Assembly: GCA_050084985.1 (NCBI GenBank)
Contig: JBITNC010000001.1
Span: 112,468,001-112,532,000, forward strand
Direction of reading: 5' to 3'
Length of the DNA stretch: 64,000 bases
Source: Nageia nagi
Taxonomy: Eukaryota > Pinophyta
How positions within the stretch are numbered: position 1 is the first letter of the stretch; each line of letters opens with the position of its first letter. Of the stretch, positions 34,871 through 48,074 are shown one piece after another. The notes beneath the pieces are model-generated. The model saw nothing but the letters and a program-made list of their open reading frames with translations. It did no database searches and was not told where the DNA came from. The position numbers and the translations under genes were made by a program.

Positions 34871-36975
34871 CCAAATAAGTCAAACAATTTTTTTCATAAT
34901 ATTTTATTTCTCTCACAAGCTCTATATGACCTTGAAACCCTATTTTGTTTCCTTGTTTCTTTATTTTATTTTTGAAAAATAAATAATCTCATTCTAATAT
35001 TATATCCTTTTCTCACTAGCACCTATTCAAAGGTTAAATACATACAACCAAGCCAATTATGCATACACCTTAAAATAAGAAGATTGTATATTTATACAAG
35101 AAATGAAAGTTATGCAAATGAGAATGAATATTATATTTATTTTATATAAAACTTATATCATTTTGTATAATATTCATATTTTAAACCATCATATCCATTT
35201 TAGTTAAATGATTCAAAAATTCTCAATTTTTGAAGTTGAAGGAACGTCAAATTCATGTGAGACAACTATAAGAGATATTTATAAAATATCATTGTCAACC
35301 TTAATATTAAATAACTTTCATTAAAAAACTTCTTAAAAGTATTATAAGAATGTATTTAAATATAATTTGGTGTAAAATTGTGATTAAATTCATCTACAAA
35401 AGGAGTCATCATGAAAAAGGTGAGCTAAAATCTATACCTGAACCACTAAAACCTTGAACACTATCATCATGAGGGTGAATCCTAATGATATTGTTTGAAA
35501 TAAATTGGAGAGAAGAATCATTAAGTATATGGCTAGGTTTACCATTCTGAAGGAGATTTTGGATAATTTAAGGGATAAGTAAAGGAATACTTTGATCAAA
35601 TACTTCATTGTACTGATGTCATACTTAGATCATATTCATCAATGAATTAGTAAAAATTGGAAAGAATCTCGTTAAGTTGATATGGTTGCTTTACGTCATG
35701 AAGTTTGTCTTTATTTTTGCAAATGCATAAGACCTAAATAAGGTTATAAAGTTTGGCCCTTTATTTTTGGGTGAGAAGGAGCTACTTTTAAAATGATCGC
35801 ATACTAGTTTCTATCTTAAGAAGGATAATATTTATGGTTTTCTTGTATGGGTAAATTTACCTAATTTACCAATATATTATTCGGATATGAGTATGATTGT
35901 TGGACTTTCTAATATAGTAGGATTGTTATTCTTAATTAAAAAAATTCACAAGAATTGAGAATAGAATAAAGGAAGATGAGCTTTACATTCATAGTGATAT
36001 CACAAAGGAGCTAAGGTAAAATATCTATGTTCAAGAGGAAGATAGGAAAACATGGGAACAAGAAATAGTTTATGAATATATACCTATTATTTGTAGCATA
36101 TGTAGAAAATTTGATTATTATGCCAAGGAACATTTGGATAATAATGAAAAAGAGAATATGAATGTCCTTGAGTCATAGGAAGAGTGAAATCTTTATGTTC
36201 AAAGGAATCAAGGATTCTATATAAATGATTGATTTCAAGCAAAGAGTGTTGGAGAAAATTTTAAAAGGTTTACCATCAAAATGAATGTATTAAAATAGCA
36301 AAAGTTATAGAGTAGGATAATTTCCATTAGTAATTACAAATACAAAAGTAATAATTATCGATGAAGAAGTGGAGGAAGCCAAAAATAGGAAGTGACAAAG
36401 AAGTGAAGTAGAAAATACAAAAAAATAAGGAGATAGATCAAGATAGGTCATCAAGAGATGATGAAGAAATAGGAAAAGAATAATAAATGGAGGTTGATGA
36501 TAGAAAGACACCTCCCACAAGAAGACATTTTGATAATACAATAAGAAAGACATAAGACATATGTAAAGGACATATGGGGAGGATATCAAATTATGAAATA
36601 AGAATATAAAATATAATTAAGGATACTACCAATAAAATATAATGCATTATAGAGTAGAGTAGTGATTGTAAGGTCCCATGTGGTACTCAAGGATTATTCT
36701 TAGTTAGAATATAATGATTGTAATACCCAAAATAGGTAGAGGATCATCAAGTACCTCTAAAAGGAAGTTCGTATAGATTTGTTATTTATGTAGGAGATAA
36801 AGATGAAGAATGATAAGCTGCTAGAAGTGGAAAAAAAAATTTAAAGGGATTTTTTTTTTCTAGAGAGAATAAGATGGGCTATCAATGCATCTATTTACAT
36901 TATGAAACCTGACTACTGTAAAAGAAATTCCCTATCCTAATACATCTAATAGATGTCTTCATACATATAGTAAAA
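34870..36975 (+). mobile_element. Decayed L1-type LINE ORF1, copy D4
   Basis: Leader 34870-35420, then ORF1. DUF4283 text lies at about 35740-35930 ('FLVWVNLPNLPIYYSDMSMI'), 'EEDRKTWEQEIVYEYIPII' at about 36040, and the knuckle at about 36095-36140 reads CSICRKFDYYAKEH: Tyr at the His position, His at the last Cys. A charged tail follows to about 36600. Sequence stops after ORF1 at the shared 3' breakpoint. The open stretch 36305-36589 (-) is antisense to the tail. Confidence 0.75.
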
Positions 36976-38404
36976 TAATACTCATTTAGTGTATGTACAT
37001 TTGAAAAATAACATAATACATATGGTAGATTGTCACTATTTTATACAAGATATTGATGTAGGAAAAATATTATAAATAAAATTAGATATTATCATAATCA
37101 TTTTATCATTATTTCTAAAAATTAGAATCATGTCAATAATTAAATGTTTGATGTAAGAAAATAATATTTAAATAAAACTTACCTTGTATGTCTTTTAATG
37201 TCTAATCTTACAATAACATATTTTAAAAGATAGTATTTTATAATTAATAACATATATGTTACTATGGAAGTTTTAATATAACTGTATTTAATTCCTTTAT
37301 AGTTGCTACCTATTTATTATTAGATAAGTAAACTAACAAAATAGTTTGTTACCATTGTTAGTTGTATGATACATCTATCTTCAAAGCATTTTTTCACTTT
37401 GACATTGGAATAAACAAAAAATATATTTTATATATCTTTTGTATGAAATGAATAATTTTTGAGCTAATTCAAACTAATCATGCATGTTTTATTATTTGTA
37501 TGGTATATGGAACTAGTCTATCGAACAGTTGTAGCCTAGCACTATTTAACACAACAAGCACAACCAGTTTCATAACTCTTTTCAATTTTTCAAATCATAG
37601 TGTACAATTTAGAAAAAATGCTTGATTTTGTTCACTCATGTTCAAATAAACCAAAGGTAAAAACCTAAAAAAAATAAAAAATTTAAATCTAAACGTTAAA
37701 AAATATTTCATGGTAGGCATACTTGCTAAAAAATTTTAAGATGTGGATTTGATAATGAGATTCAAAATCCCAAAGGGGACACCTATGGCCTAATGAAATA
37801 ATAACTTTTAAAGAGTTATAGTTAGAGAGAAACCAAATCAAAAATAATTTATTTTTGAATTTAACTTATAATATATTTTGATATTTTTCTTTTACTAATT
37901 CTAGCTTTAATTCAAATAATTTTATAATTTTTCATCATTTGTATGCTTTTATTATTATTTCTCTATGATTATTTGCCATCATCTTGTAAAAATAAAGACC
38001 TACAAATGAATACTAATCCATATTCTAAATAGTAATAATAATATGATATATAAACCATTAGAATACAGTTACATATAAGATAATCACTATTACAATAGCA
38101 ATAAAATATATCTAATACTTTGAAATATTTTTTTTAATATTTTATGTTTAATTTAATTATGTTGGTAGTCTAGCTTAGAAGTTTTGAGAAAGCAAGTTCA
38201 AGTCTCCTACACCAACTTAATGAGAAAAAAAATATCCTATTCACTTAAGTTGAAAATAGTATTACTAAACTATAAATAATCAAATTTTAATAAGAAAAAA
38301 TTTATCAATTTATCCATTCTCTAATGTTGAATTAGCCTTCAAGTTAAGAAATGATTTTCAATTTCAATTTCTCATTCTAAAATAATTTACAATGAAAACA
38401 TGAT
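36976..38404. repeat. Block F4, old copy of 2-ODD 3'-flanking DNA
   Basis: Homologous to F3, F5 and F6, with the same landmarks ('gatattgatgtagga', 'tatttcatggtaggcatact', 'tttaatttaattatgttggt'). No coding signal. Confidence 0.6.
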
Positions 38405-38500
38405 ATAGTTAAACAAATCTAGCTTATACACCCCTATGCATTCTCATTGATTGAGAGTTGTATAATGTCATGGATAATGGTCTTCCACAAGAATAATATA
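38405..38500 (-). pseudogene. 2-ODD C-terminal relic in block F4 (shortest copy)
   Basis: Only the two ends of the relic remain: 'tagcttatacacccctat' at the left (3' flank of the gene) and 'tgtataatgtcatggataat' with 'ggtcttccac' at the right. About 110 bp present in F3 and F5 between them are deleted. Identified mainly by alignment to F3 and F5. Confidence 0.5.
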
Positions 38501-40816
38501 AAAATAATATTTATACTACATAGAAATGTAAAATAAGAATAGAGAAATATGTATCTAGATTCAAGAGTATTGAAACTTATTATTGCACAAGAAAGATATT
38601 ATAATCACAAGGTGGGTGTATTCTGCAACACCAAGTCCAACAACCTTCATACAAAACAAATTTGGTCTCCTAGATTATACAATGAAGAGATCACTATCAA
38701 ATTCCTATATAAATCTATGAAATAGACTTTTTATGGAAGTATTTATATAGAAATATATTTATTCTTAGCTTCTAAATGAACTTTGTAACTTCCTTCGTGA
38801 GTTTAAAATTCAAAAAACCACTTCAACTTCTCCTATACTACTTTGGAGAAAAAATGTTGATACTAGGGTAGTTGCATGGAAAGCTGAATAAAACATACAA
38901 AAATATTATTACAATCATACTAAGTTAACATCCAAAAATATGAAGTCAAAATACTCTTGTATCCCTATCATTGGTGGTATACCTAACATTAGCAGTACAG
39001 AACAATATATTTCTTCTAGGTCTAAGTAAATTTGAGTTTTTGAAGGTCATCCTAAGTCATGCAAACAAGTTAGAGACTGATTCATAGACTAGAACATGTC
39101 ATCTCAATTGTAAGATGATCCTAGATGATACTTAAATCTCTTTCAACTATCTATTAAATTACTAAGATCTTTTATTTTTTTTGATTTCATTACAAATTAA
39201 AAGATGAAAACCTTTTAATGAAAATTTATATGACACCCATGATCTTCATATGATGCAATGTTTTTAATATTTTAATACATATTTATTGAATAAGAAATGG
39301 ATGTACAAGGCTATTAAAAAAATTGATATTAGAAATTATATTTTAAAATATTTAACATTCAAAAAGGGTAAGTTAGAATAAATTTGTATATTGGAATATC
39401 TAAATTTATTAATTATTCTAAATTTAAAGTTATATTTGATAAATATAGGTTTCAAATCTTCCAAAAGGTATCATATGATTTTAGCTATTTTAAACTATTT
39501 AATTAATATGATATACTTGATTTTTCAAGATTGAAAATAATTATCATTGATATTACATATATTTTTATGAAGTACTTATGTTGTATATCATGGTTATGAA
39601 AATCAACCTATGTAAAGTAAAGGTAAACTAGTTATTACAACTTTGTCCATTGTGTATGTTATAGATTAATAATTGTACTTTCTAATTTTAGGTGTTAGTT
39701 TTTATTAAAAGAGATAACATAATCAAAATATTTAATTTAATTAATAAATAAATAAGTTTCCATTAGGACATCCAATAATTCAATTATTTTCTAATAGGGA
39801 AAAAACATTAGGTACGTTGGAAGTCATTGAGTTGAAATCTTTATCTTGGACATCATTTTCTCTTCGTCCAATTTGATCTCTTCATCCTTAATAATTTCCC
39901 CTCCTCCTCTTCATCTTCAAAAACCCTTATGGTAGGTCAACATGAGATGTTACTCTTCCACTAGACTAGCCAAATTTTTGGAGCCATGGAGTGGTCCAAT
40001 AATAGTATTATCTCTAAAATACACATAACCAATAGTAGATTCCAAGATATCTTAAAGAATTAAAAGAAAAAACTAGGAAAAAAAACTATTTAGAGAATGA
40101 GGTACCCCTACTAGTAGAATTCTACTACTTATATAAGGCAATTTAGGAAGCAGATGGAATGAGAGATGGGTGTTGAGATTAGAAATGGTAAGATGAAAGT
40201 TCAATAGTCAATGTAGAAGTGGTGTGATGCACTAGTTAATGTGTTGATGTTGATTTCTAGAGGAGCACCCTATTGGCAAGGGTGTTTTTTACACCTCATT
40301 GATTTTACTACCAGAGTAGAAGTGGAAGCCATCACATTGTTCCATAGCTTACTTGTTAAGGGAGGCTATGTTGCATCTTATCCAAATTTTACATACATGT
40401 TATAAGGTTCCAATGCCTAGAAACTAACTTATAGTAGTATTAATCATGGTTTGAGATTAACAAACCTACACTACATGAAGTACTTTTGCATTTCGCACTC
40501 CTTTTATTAATCCTAATAAAATAAAGAGCAAAGTACACATTAGAGTTTTTCTATTATCTTTATGTCAAAGTACCTCATCACTTGTAAGCCCACTAAACTA
40601 ATTTATCATTCATTAAATATTCTCTATTTACTTAAAATATTTTTTGTTTCATTTTTACAATTTGCTTATTTTCTAATTCAACTCTTTACTCTACAATAAC
40701 AGATAATTCCTAAAAAATAACATTCAAAATCAACAATATTGTATATTTGTAAAAATATTTAGTAACAATACTTTTTAGAAAAATAAAATTATGAAATTAG
40801 TATGCATTAATTTGCA
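38501..40816. repeat. Block F4/E3 junction and region downstream of the PPR pseudogene
   Basis: Same order as at 18331-20464 and 53276-55579. No gene recognised. Confidence 0.5.
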
Positions 40817-41112
40817 TCACCAATAATCCCCATAAGAACATTCTTCATGTTTGAAATGAGGAAATCAATTTGCATCCCTCGTAGCAATGTTTCTTACAAT
40901 AGTCCTAGGGATAAACTTGGTTATAGAACTCTAGTCATCACATAGTCGAAGACTCTTCATAATCATAGTAATATTTCCAATAGAATATTTAAGAACCTGA
41001 AAGCAATTGCCAACATTGCTAAGCAATTCTTTATCCTCATCTTCCACATCATTCAATGTAGGTATTGTATTTGGAAATATAATCTGCTACCTTCATCTTA
41101 CTCAATAGTTTT
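40817..41112 (-). pseudogene. DYW-class PPR pseudogene, copy E3 (C-terminal end only)
   Basis: The best preserved DYW end in the window. On the minus strand it reads 'IATRDAN', stop, 'FPHFKHEECSYGDYW', then TGA at 40819-40817, against the family's VRDANRFHHFKDG.CSCGDYW-stop. Upstream are traces of 'DDE' and 'KEL' blocks of the DYW domain up to about 41110. There the sequence jumps directly to DNA that in E1 lies about 1.2 kb further on (near 8920), so all PPR repeats and the E domain are deleted in this copy. The missing second Cys and His positions and the internal stop exclude function. Confidence 0.7.
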
Positions 41113-44100
41113 TTCAAAACATAGAAAATATAATCCAATGCATGCAAGTGCTTTTGAATCAAACACCTATATACTTTGATTCTTTGTGATAAAATAATAG
41201 CCATCCCTTTTTAGCACAAATTTACTATATCTACAACTCGTAAGAAACTTGTGGGATTGTTACTAGCAATGAGCTAAAGCGAAACATGAATACATCATGG
41301 TAAGAAGAATAGGAGGAGAGACTATGGTATTGATATTTAAGAAGGTTTATGAGGATACATGAAATAATTACAAACCAATATTTTTCCTTACCTCAATCAT
41401 TATTTGAAAATTTAAGGTTGGCATTTTTTTTAGGGAGTTACATCTATAGAATGTTGGTCATTGTATTTTAGGAAGAACAACTCTTTAAGGTAGAGAATAG
41501 ATGGATGAAGATATATGACCACACTAAAGCAAGTACTCATCTCAAATCTTGAACATAAGATTAATCACCTAGGAATATACATCATCTACTTACCAAGAAG
41601 AATACAAACTGTATTAAACTAATACCATTCCATTCCCAAATATGATATTGAAGTGATACTTATGAATTATTCAAATAAATTATAATTATGGTTGCAAAAG
41701 TATTTATAAAAGGAAATAAGCAAATACAAGACCACAATATTAGTAGTAAGGATTTAGGCTTGATGGAGGTCACATGGATGCAAGCCTCCTCTTCCACAAA
41801 TTATGATGTACACTCTTCACATTGGGAGATGCAAGGAAGAGACCCCTCCTAAGTGTAATGGAAGTGCCCTATCTAGACATTGCTCTTGTTGATCACCATT
41901 AACCTTGCCTAGGTAAGTATAATTTCATTCTTCTCCTCCCTCCCATATATCCTCTCTCCTCTTTCCTCTCCCTCAACACTCTTAAATGTGGGATCATCAT
42001 GCAACCTTATGTTCAATGTAAGCATGCACAAATAATTCATATCTTCTGAATGGATTCTTGAAATGTGCCACCCATTGAAGCTAATATCGAGTTTATGATA
42101 GAATAGCTTTAACAAAATCACATTGCATACCCTACATTCCTTATATATTAAGAAAGTAAACCTTTACTATATATAATATATAATTTTTTTCTAATAATTT
42201 AAATAAATATAAAAAAATAAGATATTATACATATTTTTAATTATGTTTACATAATTTTAGATTTAATTGAGATGTTAAAAAAAATTGTGAACAAAATTAA
42301 TTTATGATATATATAGGGATAAACCTCAAGCATCAATGCTTCATAATAAATTTTAACTTACAATCATTCATATTTTTTTAGGATAGAGAGTATGCTAACA
42401 TATAAATAAGTTTTCTATAGTTTTTTTTTTTTGTTAATTCAAGGTGTTGTAGCTATTGTAGATTCAAAGGTATAATATAACACCTCAACTAGATAAGGAA
42501 CATGTTTAGGAAATGAATTATATTTTAATCCTATATGAGTTTCTCCTTAGAAAATAATTAATCATGTACATACATGTTATTTTTTCACATATGGTATAAG
42601 ATTTTAAAAAGATATAAAATCCATTGTATGTTTAGTATTTATGTGTAATCATATTTAATATGTATATTTAAACATATCTAGATTTATCTTGAGACAGTTA
42701 ATATGAAAATTATGCTTAACTAAAATTTTAATAATTTTTTTATAAAAATGTAATAATATCTTATCATATTAATAATATAATATTTCTATATTTACAACAT
42801 TTTATGGCTTATTAAAGTAGTATTTTTTTTCCTTTATGCATATCTCGCTACTCATCATGGGAAAATTTATGAAAAACTAAAAAATCTCATATAAATAACA
42901 TAGTTACAACCTCCTCAAATTGATATATTCATAAAAATTGATATTTATTTCACATATCTCACATAAATAATAAGGTTTCATTCTTTAATTGCTAATATCC
43001 CTCCCAAAACAATGCTAGTCAAGGGTGTAAATAAATAATGGATGCTTGTTATAATATGAAAAGATTTGAATATAATTTTAATAAATTAATTGTAGTCATC
43101 CTATTTTTATATGTCATATTAATCATCTTGTTTATTATACTATTATATGTAATATTTTTTTTACTAATAATCTATCTTCTATACTATATTGGTAACAATA
43201 TTGTCATACATTATATTTTTATATCTTAATTATAACTTCAAAATATATTACAAACCATATTAATAAATATAGATACCAGTTCAAACTTATTAATGTAAAA
43301 ATTTATTATCAAGAGAAGTAATTTATCAAATGCAATTTTTTTTCACTTTGTGCATACATTATGAAAAATAAATACTTTTGAAACTTCACTCTTTCTATCA
43401 ACATGAGTTAAATTATGTGTTATGAATGTCATGAAGAAGTAAAACTAAACTATTTGAATGTCTTCATTGAAAAATTTTATTTATTAAGGGAATTGTATTA
43501 AGAGATTATATGAATTCTAAAGTTATTAGTTTATACTTTAAACCTTATTGTACATATTTTTGTAGGTTGTTCTATTCTAATTTCAAAATAATATAAAGCA
43601 TTCTAAAATGTATTAATAATTATATAGACTAAAAAATTCAAATCTTTTGTAAGGAAAAATATCAATTAAAATTTTTAATTACCAAGATAAATATATATAA
43701 CTTAACAAGTACTTTATGATTAATATTGTAATTGTTTTTTAGTTTTATTGTTAGTTTGATTAAATTAGTTGAATTTTATACATTTTTCTTTTCACATATA
43801 AATTATACTTGAAGAAATGTGACATTATATTTTGCATAGTGCTCTAAATTTTGCAACTCATATTCTAGAGTAATATTTATAATCAAAGATTATAACAAAA
43901 CTTTATGTTTTTACATTTAAAAATTATAATATATATTTATTTCACTATAGCATTATTAAGTATGATTTAACAATGTAAATACTTTATTCTTAGTAATTCT
44001 TCTACTAATATGAATACAAAAATAGTTATCAAATAATCAAGATCCATATTTTTATAATGTAAAATTTAACCAATTAATAGATATAAATTCAAATAAAATA

Positions 44101-45130
44101 AAATTTCAAAAAATTGAATATAATTATTTACTAATAATCAGCTATAAAGAAAAATTTAGCCTTGGATTTTGGAGAAACAATTTGAATATCGAAATTAAAA
44201 TTAAACAAGCTCTAATGAGTCAAATCAAAATTATTTTTAACTTTCAAATCTATTGATAAATAAAGGTATTGATATACAAGTTCTTTCTCGGTAAAAATAT
44301 AAGTATGTATAGAATTGAAAAAAAATATTTTATTCATCTTTTCAAATGCTTTACTTTCTTTGCAAATTAATTGTAAATACTTAGATTTTTTTGCTGATAT
44401 TATCTTCCATTTGTAATCCTATTGAAATAAATTATTGTTTCGAATATGTTTAATTCAATAAAAATATTTTATTATATTCCTTCAAAAGCTTAGTAAAAAA
44501 AATATAATTATTGAGCATCCAAATAAATATTTATGTATATATTATAAGATAAAATTCTATTTTTTTCTTTTATACTCCTATTAGAAAATCAAATAATCAT
44601 CCACATAAGAAATATTAAAATTCAAATGGAAAATGTTATATTCAATCAAATAAAAAATATTATATACACTAATTACAAATGAAATTAAAGAATAATATAC
44701 TAACTGAAAGTATTCAATAAAAATAAGTTCATACGTATTTCAAAGTATGATGTTGAACTATCATTTTTTAAAAGATCATATTTATAAATAATAACACATG
44801 TTATTATAATAAAATTATTTTTAATACTATTTAATTCATTAAATATTTATTATATATTTTTTATATTAGATAAGACATCTTATTTATCAATTAAATAATT
44901 AGTTAAAAGATATAGTATGATAATATGCAATATTAGTATAATGACAGCACACACGATCATGTAAAACAAAAAAAATAAAAATCCAAAGGCTAAAATCTAT
45001 ATCATGATCAGCTTACTCTGTAGCAAATTCTCAATCACCAATTCTAAAATGAACTTCCAAAGCTCAAAGGTGGATGCCTACCACGTAATGAAAATTAGCT
45101 TTCAAAATTCAAAGGAGAATACCTATAACC
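41113..45130. repeat. Block E3, region 5' of the PPR locus and AT-rich tail
   Basis: Matches 8920-11580 and 21900-25600 in order, ending in the strip directly downstream of ODD3. It contains additional AT-rich DNA at about 43320-44570, which I could align only in part to the E2 and E4 tails. Open stretches 41909-42121 (-) and 43038-43229 (+) are not conserved. No gene recognised. Confidence 0.5.
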
Positions 45131-45318
45131 TAAATATATGAACATCTACTGAAAATAAACCATCTAGAAGACAACTGAAATAAACCATTACATAACATGT
45201 ACATGTATGCCTCTAATAGAAATCAAAAGTAGAAAACAAATCACAATAAAATCACTACATGAGTAACCCATCCAACGATCTAGCTCACACACCCCTATCA
45301 CTTTCTCCTTTAACAATT
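45131..45318. repeat. 3' flank of ODD3
   Basis: Near copy of 25601-25808 downstream of ODD1. Because ODD3 has lost its normal stop codon, its open frame runs 11 codons into this flank, to a TAA at 45319-45321. Confidence 0.6.
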
Positions 45319-46371
45319 TTAAATCAGAGTTTGAACAAGCTGCACAATATATAACCCTGCGTATGTATCCATCAGGGCAGGCTTCTCTTTAGGATTCACA
45401 TTCTCCAAGAAGGCGCGCCTAAATTGGTTCAATGTGAAAGGTCTATAACGTCGTGGATAGTGGTCGTCCACCAGCTGAGGAGGAGCCCACATCTCTTTCT
45501 CGCCTGGAAAATGCAAGCCACACAGCCAAAGATATGTGATCCGTCCACCCTTTCTGAACCACTCGATGCTCCGCATTTCTTAACATTCCGTCGCTCCATG
45601 CCTGCACTTTCCTTCATTACTTTATATCCACAAAAACATTATATCAACACCGATAACTTCTTCCTCACCTTAAGGCAATCGGCGATATTGATAACAAATG
45701 AGTCCAGTTGCGGCTTCACATCCAACCACTTTCCTTGCTTGGACCGAATCAGAAGGCCGCCCTCATCACCTCTGTACAGGATGGTAAAAATCCCGCTATC
45801 TGTATGAGCAATGACAGCCTCGTCCTCTATCAATTTTCCGTGAGAAGTATAGTGAGTGATACGCACTGTATACTTGCAGTTCTGGAAATCAGATTCGTAG
45901 AAATGTTCGACGTCCAAATCTAGGGTTGCAAGCATGGTTTTACTTATAGTTAGCACGAGATCTGCCAAGAGGAGCATATATGCTCCAACTGTTCAATTTT
46001 TAACTTGTATAATAACAGCATTATATGAGCAGAAGAAAACAGCATACAAGAATAATGGATTTTGCGAAACATTTCAACTACTGATTCTGAATGACGTAGA
46101 TTGAGGATTGTGAAACTCTCGCTGCCATTCTCACTGGCATAGCTACCCAATCTTTGTTTGGCCTCGGCTGACTCTACGTCTCGAAGAAGAGTTTGTGGAA
46201 TTCCGTGGTTGACAACTCTGAAGAATCCCAATTCTTGTCAGGCGTCTTTCACTTTGGCGATGACCTCATGATAGTGGGCATCATGAGTTGTCAGTGTCAA
46301 TCGTGAAATGTCGATGAGAGGGAGATCAACTTCAGACCAACATCAGGGGAAGTCTGCAGAGAGCACGCCAT
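45319..46371 (-). pseudogene. ODD3: 2-oxoglutarate/Fe(II) dioxygenase pseudogene, closest sister of ODD1
   Basis: Exon 1 is 46371-46048. The start MACSLQTSPDVGL is kept, but one base is missing at about 46333, in the same short A-run where ODD1 has gained one. A TGA (46240-46238) replaces a Cys codon, 27 bp are deleted in frame after DVESA, and about 17 bp (the WPQHGN region) are lost before the donor. The 3' splice site of intron 1 has been deleted; exon 2 homology begins at 45993. Exon 2 (to 45669) is fully open and carries ADLVLTISKTMLATLDLD and the iron-binding HTD within VIAHTDSGIF. Intron 2 is 45668-45602 (67 bp). Exon 3 from 45601 gives AWSDGMLRNAEHRVV with the second iron His, then the frame shifts to EKEMWAPPQLVDDHYPRRYR. 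The terminal TAG seen in ODD1 is TAT here. Same role as ODD1 when intact; not functional now. Confidence 0.85.
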
Positions 46372-46733
46372 GGTAGAGGATCTGTGCAGGGAAACGACTG
46401 AAAAATATAGAGAATAGAAGAAAATATCACACGAATACCACAAACGATGATTTATTAGCAAATGGGTTAGCTCATTCCCTCGTACACCTGGAATATATAT
46501 AGATAAGAGGAGTGAAAAATAAAAATTACCTTCGATTATTGAGAAATTTTTCAAATTTGAACACATTAGATAGAGAAATAGTCAAAACAAACCAAACGAA
46601 CATTTTCTGACATTACATCGATCAACAAACAGAAGCACCCGCTACAATGTGTTTCTATTCATCTTTATGTTGAAGTTATCTCTCTATAATTTTAGAGTGA
46701 ATGTATATGCACATGTTTAATAGACGGCAAAAT
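46372..46733 (-). promoter_or_regulatory. Promoter-like 5' region of ODD3
   Basis: Conserved with the ODD1 upstream region. A TATA-like element lies at 46493-46501, 122 bp from the ATG, the same spacing as ODD1. Whether either promoter still works cannot be judged from sequence. Confidence 0.5.
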
Positions 46734-47060
46734 ATTCCATCTCCCTACAAATCACACCGCTTTAGTTCCTCAATAAACCCAAAAGTCTTAAGCATGTGTA
46801 TCTCGATAGATGCAAGTTTTTATTTTGAAGTTTACTTTATTTGTCTTATGGACATACCTAACAATATCACACTATTCCATCTCCATAAAAATCACACCGC
46901 CTTAAATATTTAATAAACCCACCACTCACAAGATTCCATCTCCACCTAATAATCTCACACTATTCCATCTCCATACAAATCACACCGTCTTAAATATTAA
47001 ATAAACCCCACCACTCACAAGATTCCATCTCTACATACATCACACCTCCTTATTAGTTAA
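46734..47060. repeat. Roughly 60-bp minisatellite upstream of ODD3
   Basis: Unit starts 'attccatctcc' at 46734, 46874, 46933, 46962 and 47022; spacings of 59, 29 and 60 bp in the tandem part show whole and half units. Two more starts than upstream of ODD1. Confidence 0.8.
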
Positions 47061-48074
47061 TATACCATACTCTTTGGATAGATGTAATGTCAAAATAATT
47101 ATTTTAAGTCATATATTTTTTAATGAAATAGTGATTATTTTATATGTAATTATTTTATTAAATAAATTATTCTTTATATTTATCTTAGGTTTCAAACCAA
47201 TGATTGAGGGGCATTCACACCATCAAAATAAATTTGGGGTACCTATCATAACTTGAAAGGATTTTAGATATCATGCATTTTGAGAGGGACTGATATACAC
47301 CTCATGCCTCCCTTTTTTTAATTGAGAGTTTTAACGTGTTTTCTCACCAACTCACCTCACAACTACTAGTAGTAATCAATCAAAAGATCATCGATTTTAG
47401 ATACCATGCATGTGAAGTGAAGATATTTTATCCTAGATCCTTCCTTTTTCAAATTTAGAGATAGTAATGGTTTATATGTAATATTGAAAATTGAATGATG
47501 TACATTTTTTTTATTTTACAAGTTGGTAGTAACATATACAAGAGAAGTGTATTGGGTTAGATGAATAATTAAATAATCATATATCTTGTTATTAAAATAT
47601 ATTAAATAATATATGAACATATATCTAAAGTTACATTCAAAGGTAAATTCTTTTTGTATTTATTTTAATATAAAGGATAATTAGGTTTTGTACTTCTTTT
47701 GTACAAAGGAAATGTTCAATGGGATTAATAAATAAAATAATCAATATGACAAAAATTTCATATAACAATATTTTTTACACATAAAAAATTCAATTTACCA
47801 ATTTACAGATAAATATATTACAATCTAATTCAATTTTTTATTAAAATAATGAAGTGTTGTTATTTTAATGTCATGTGCTTTATTAATAAGCATTCAAATA
47901 AATTTTAATAAATATTTATATAAAATATTATTAATTCTTATAGTATATATTGATGATGATCAAGAAGATATAAATTACATGATGAAAAATAGTTTTTAGA
48001 TAATTAATATCACCATCCAATCCAACAAATCAATTTCAATTAATAAAAATAAACAAGTGTTATCAAAGTTTTAG
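47061..48074. repeat. Distal upstream block of ODD3 (G2)
   Basis: Aligns with 27501-28457. It has small indels, including an added 'caactcacctcacaactac' near 47350. The open stretch 47074-47256 is not preserved in G1. No gene. Confidence 0.5.

Noticed and set aside
45424-45807. 127-codon open frame on the + strand
   Set aside because: Antisense of ODD3 exons 2 and 3; the minus strand carries the recognisable dioxygenase motifs. The frames at 26041-26250 and 32343-32636 are the same kind of shadow.
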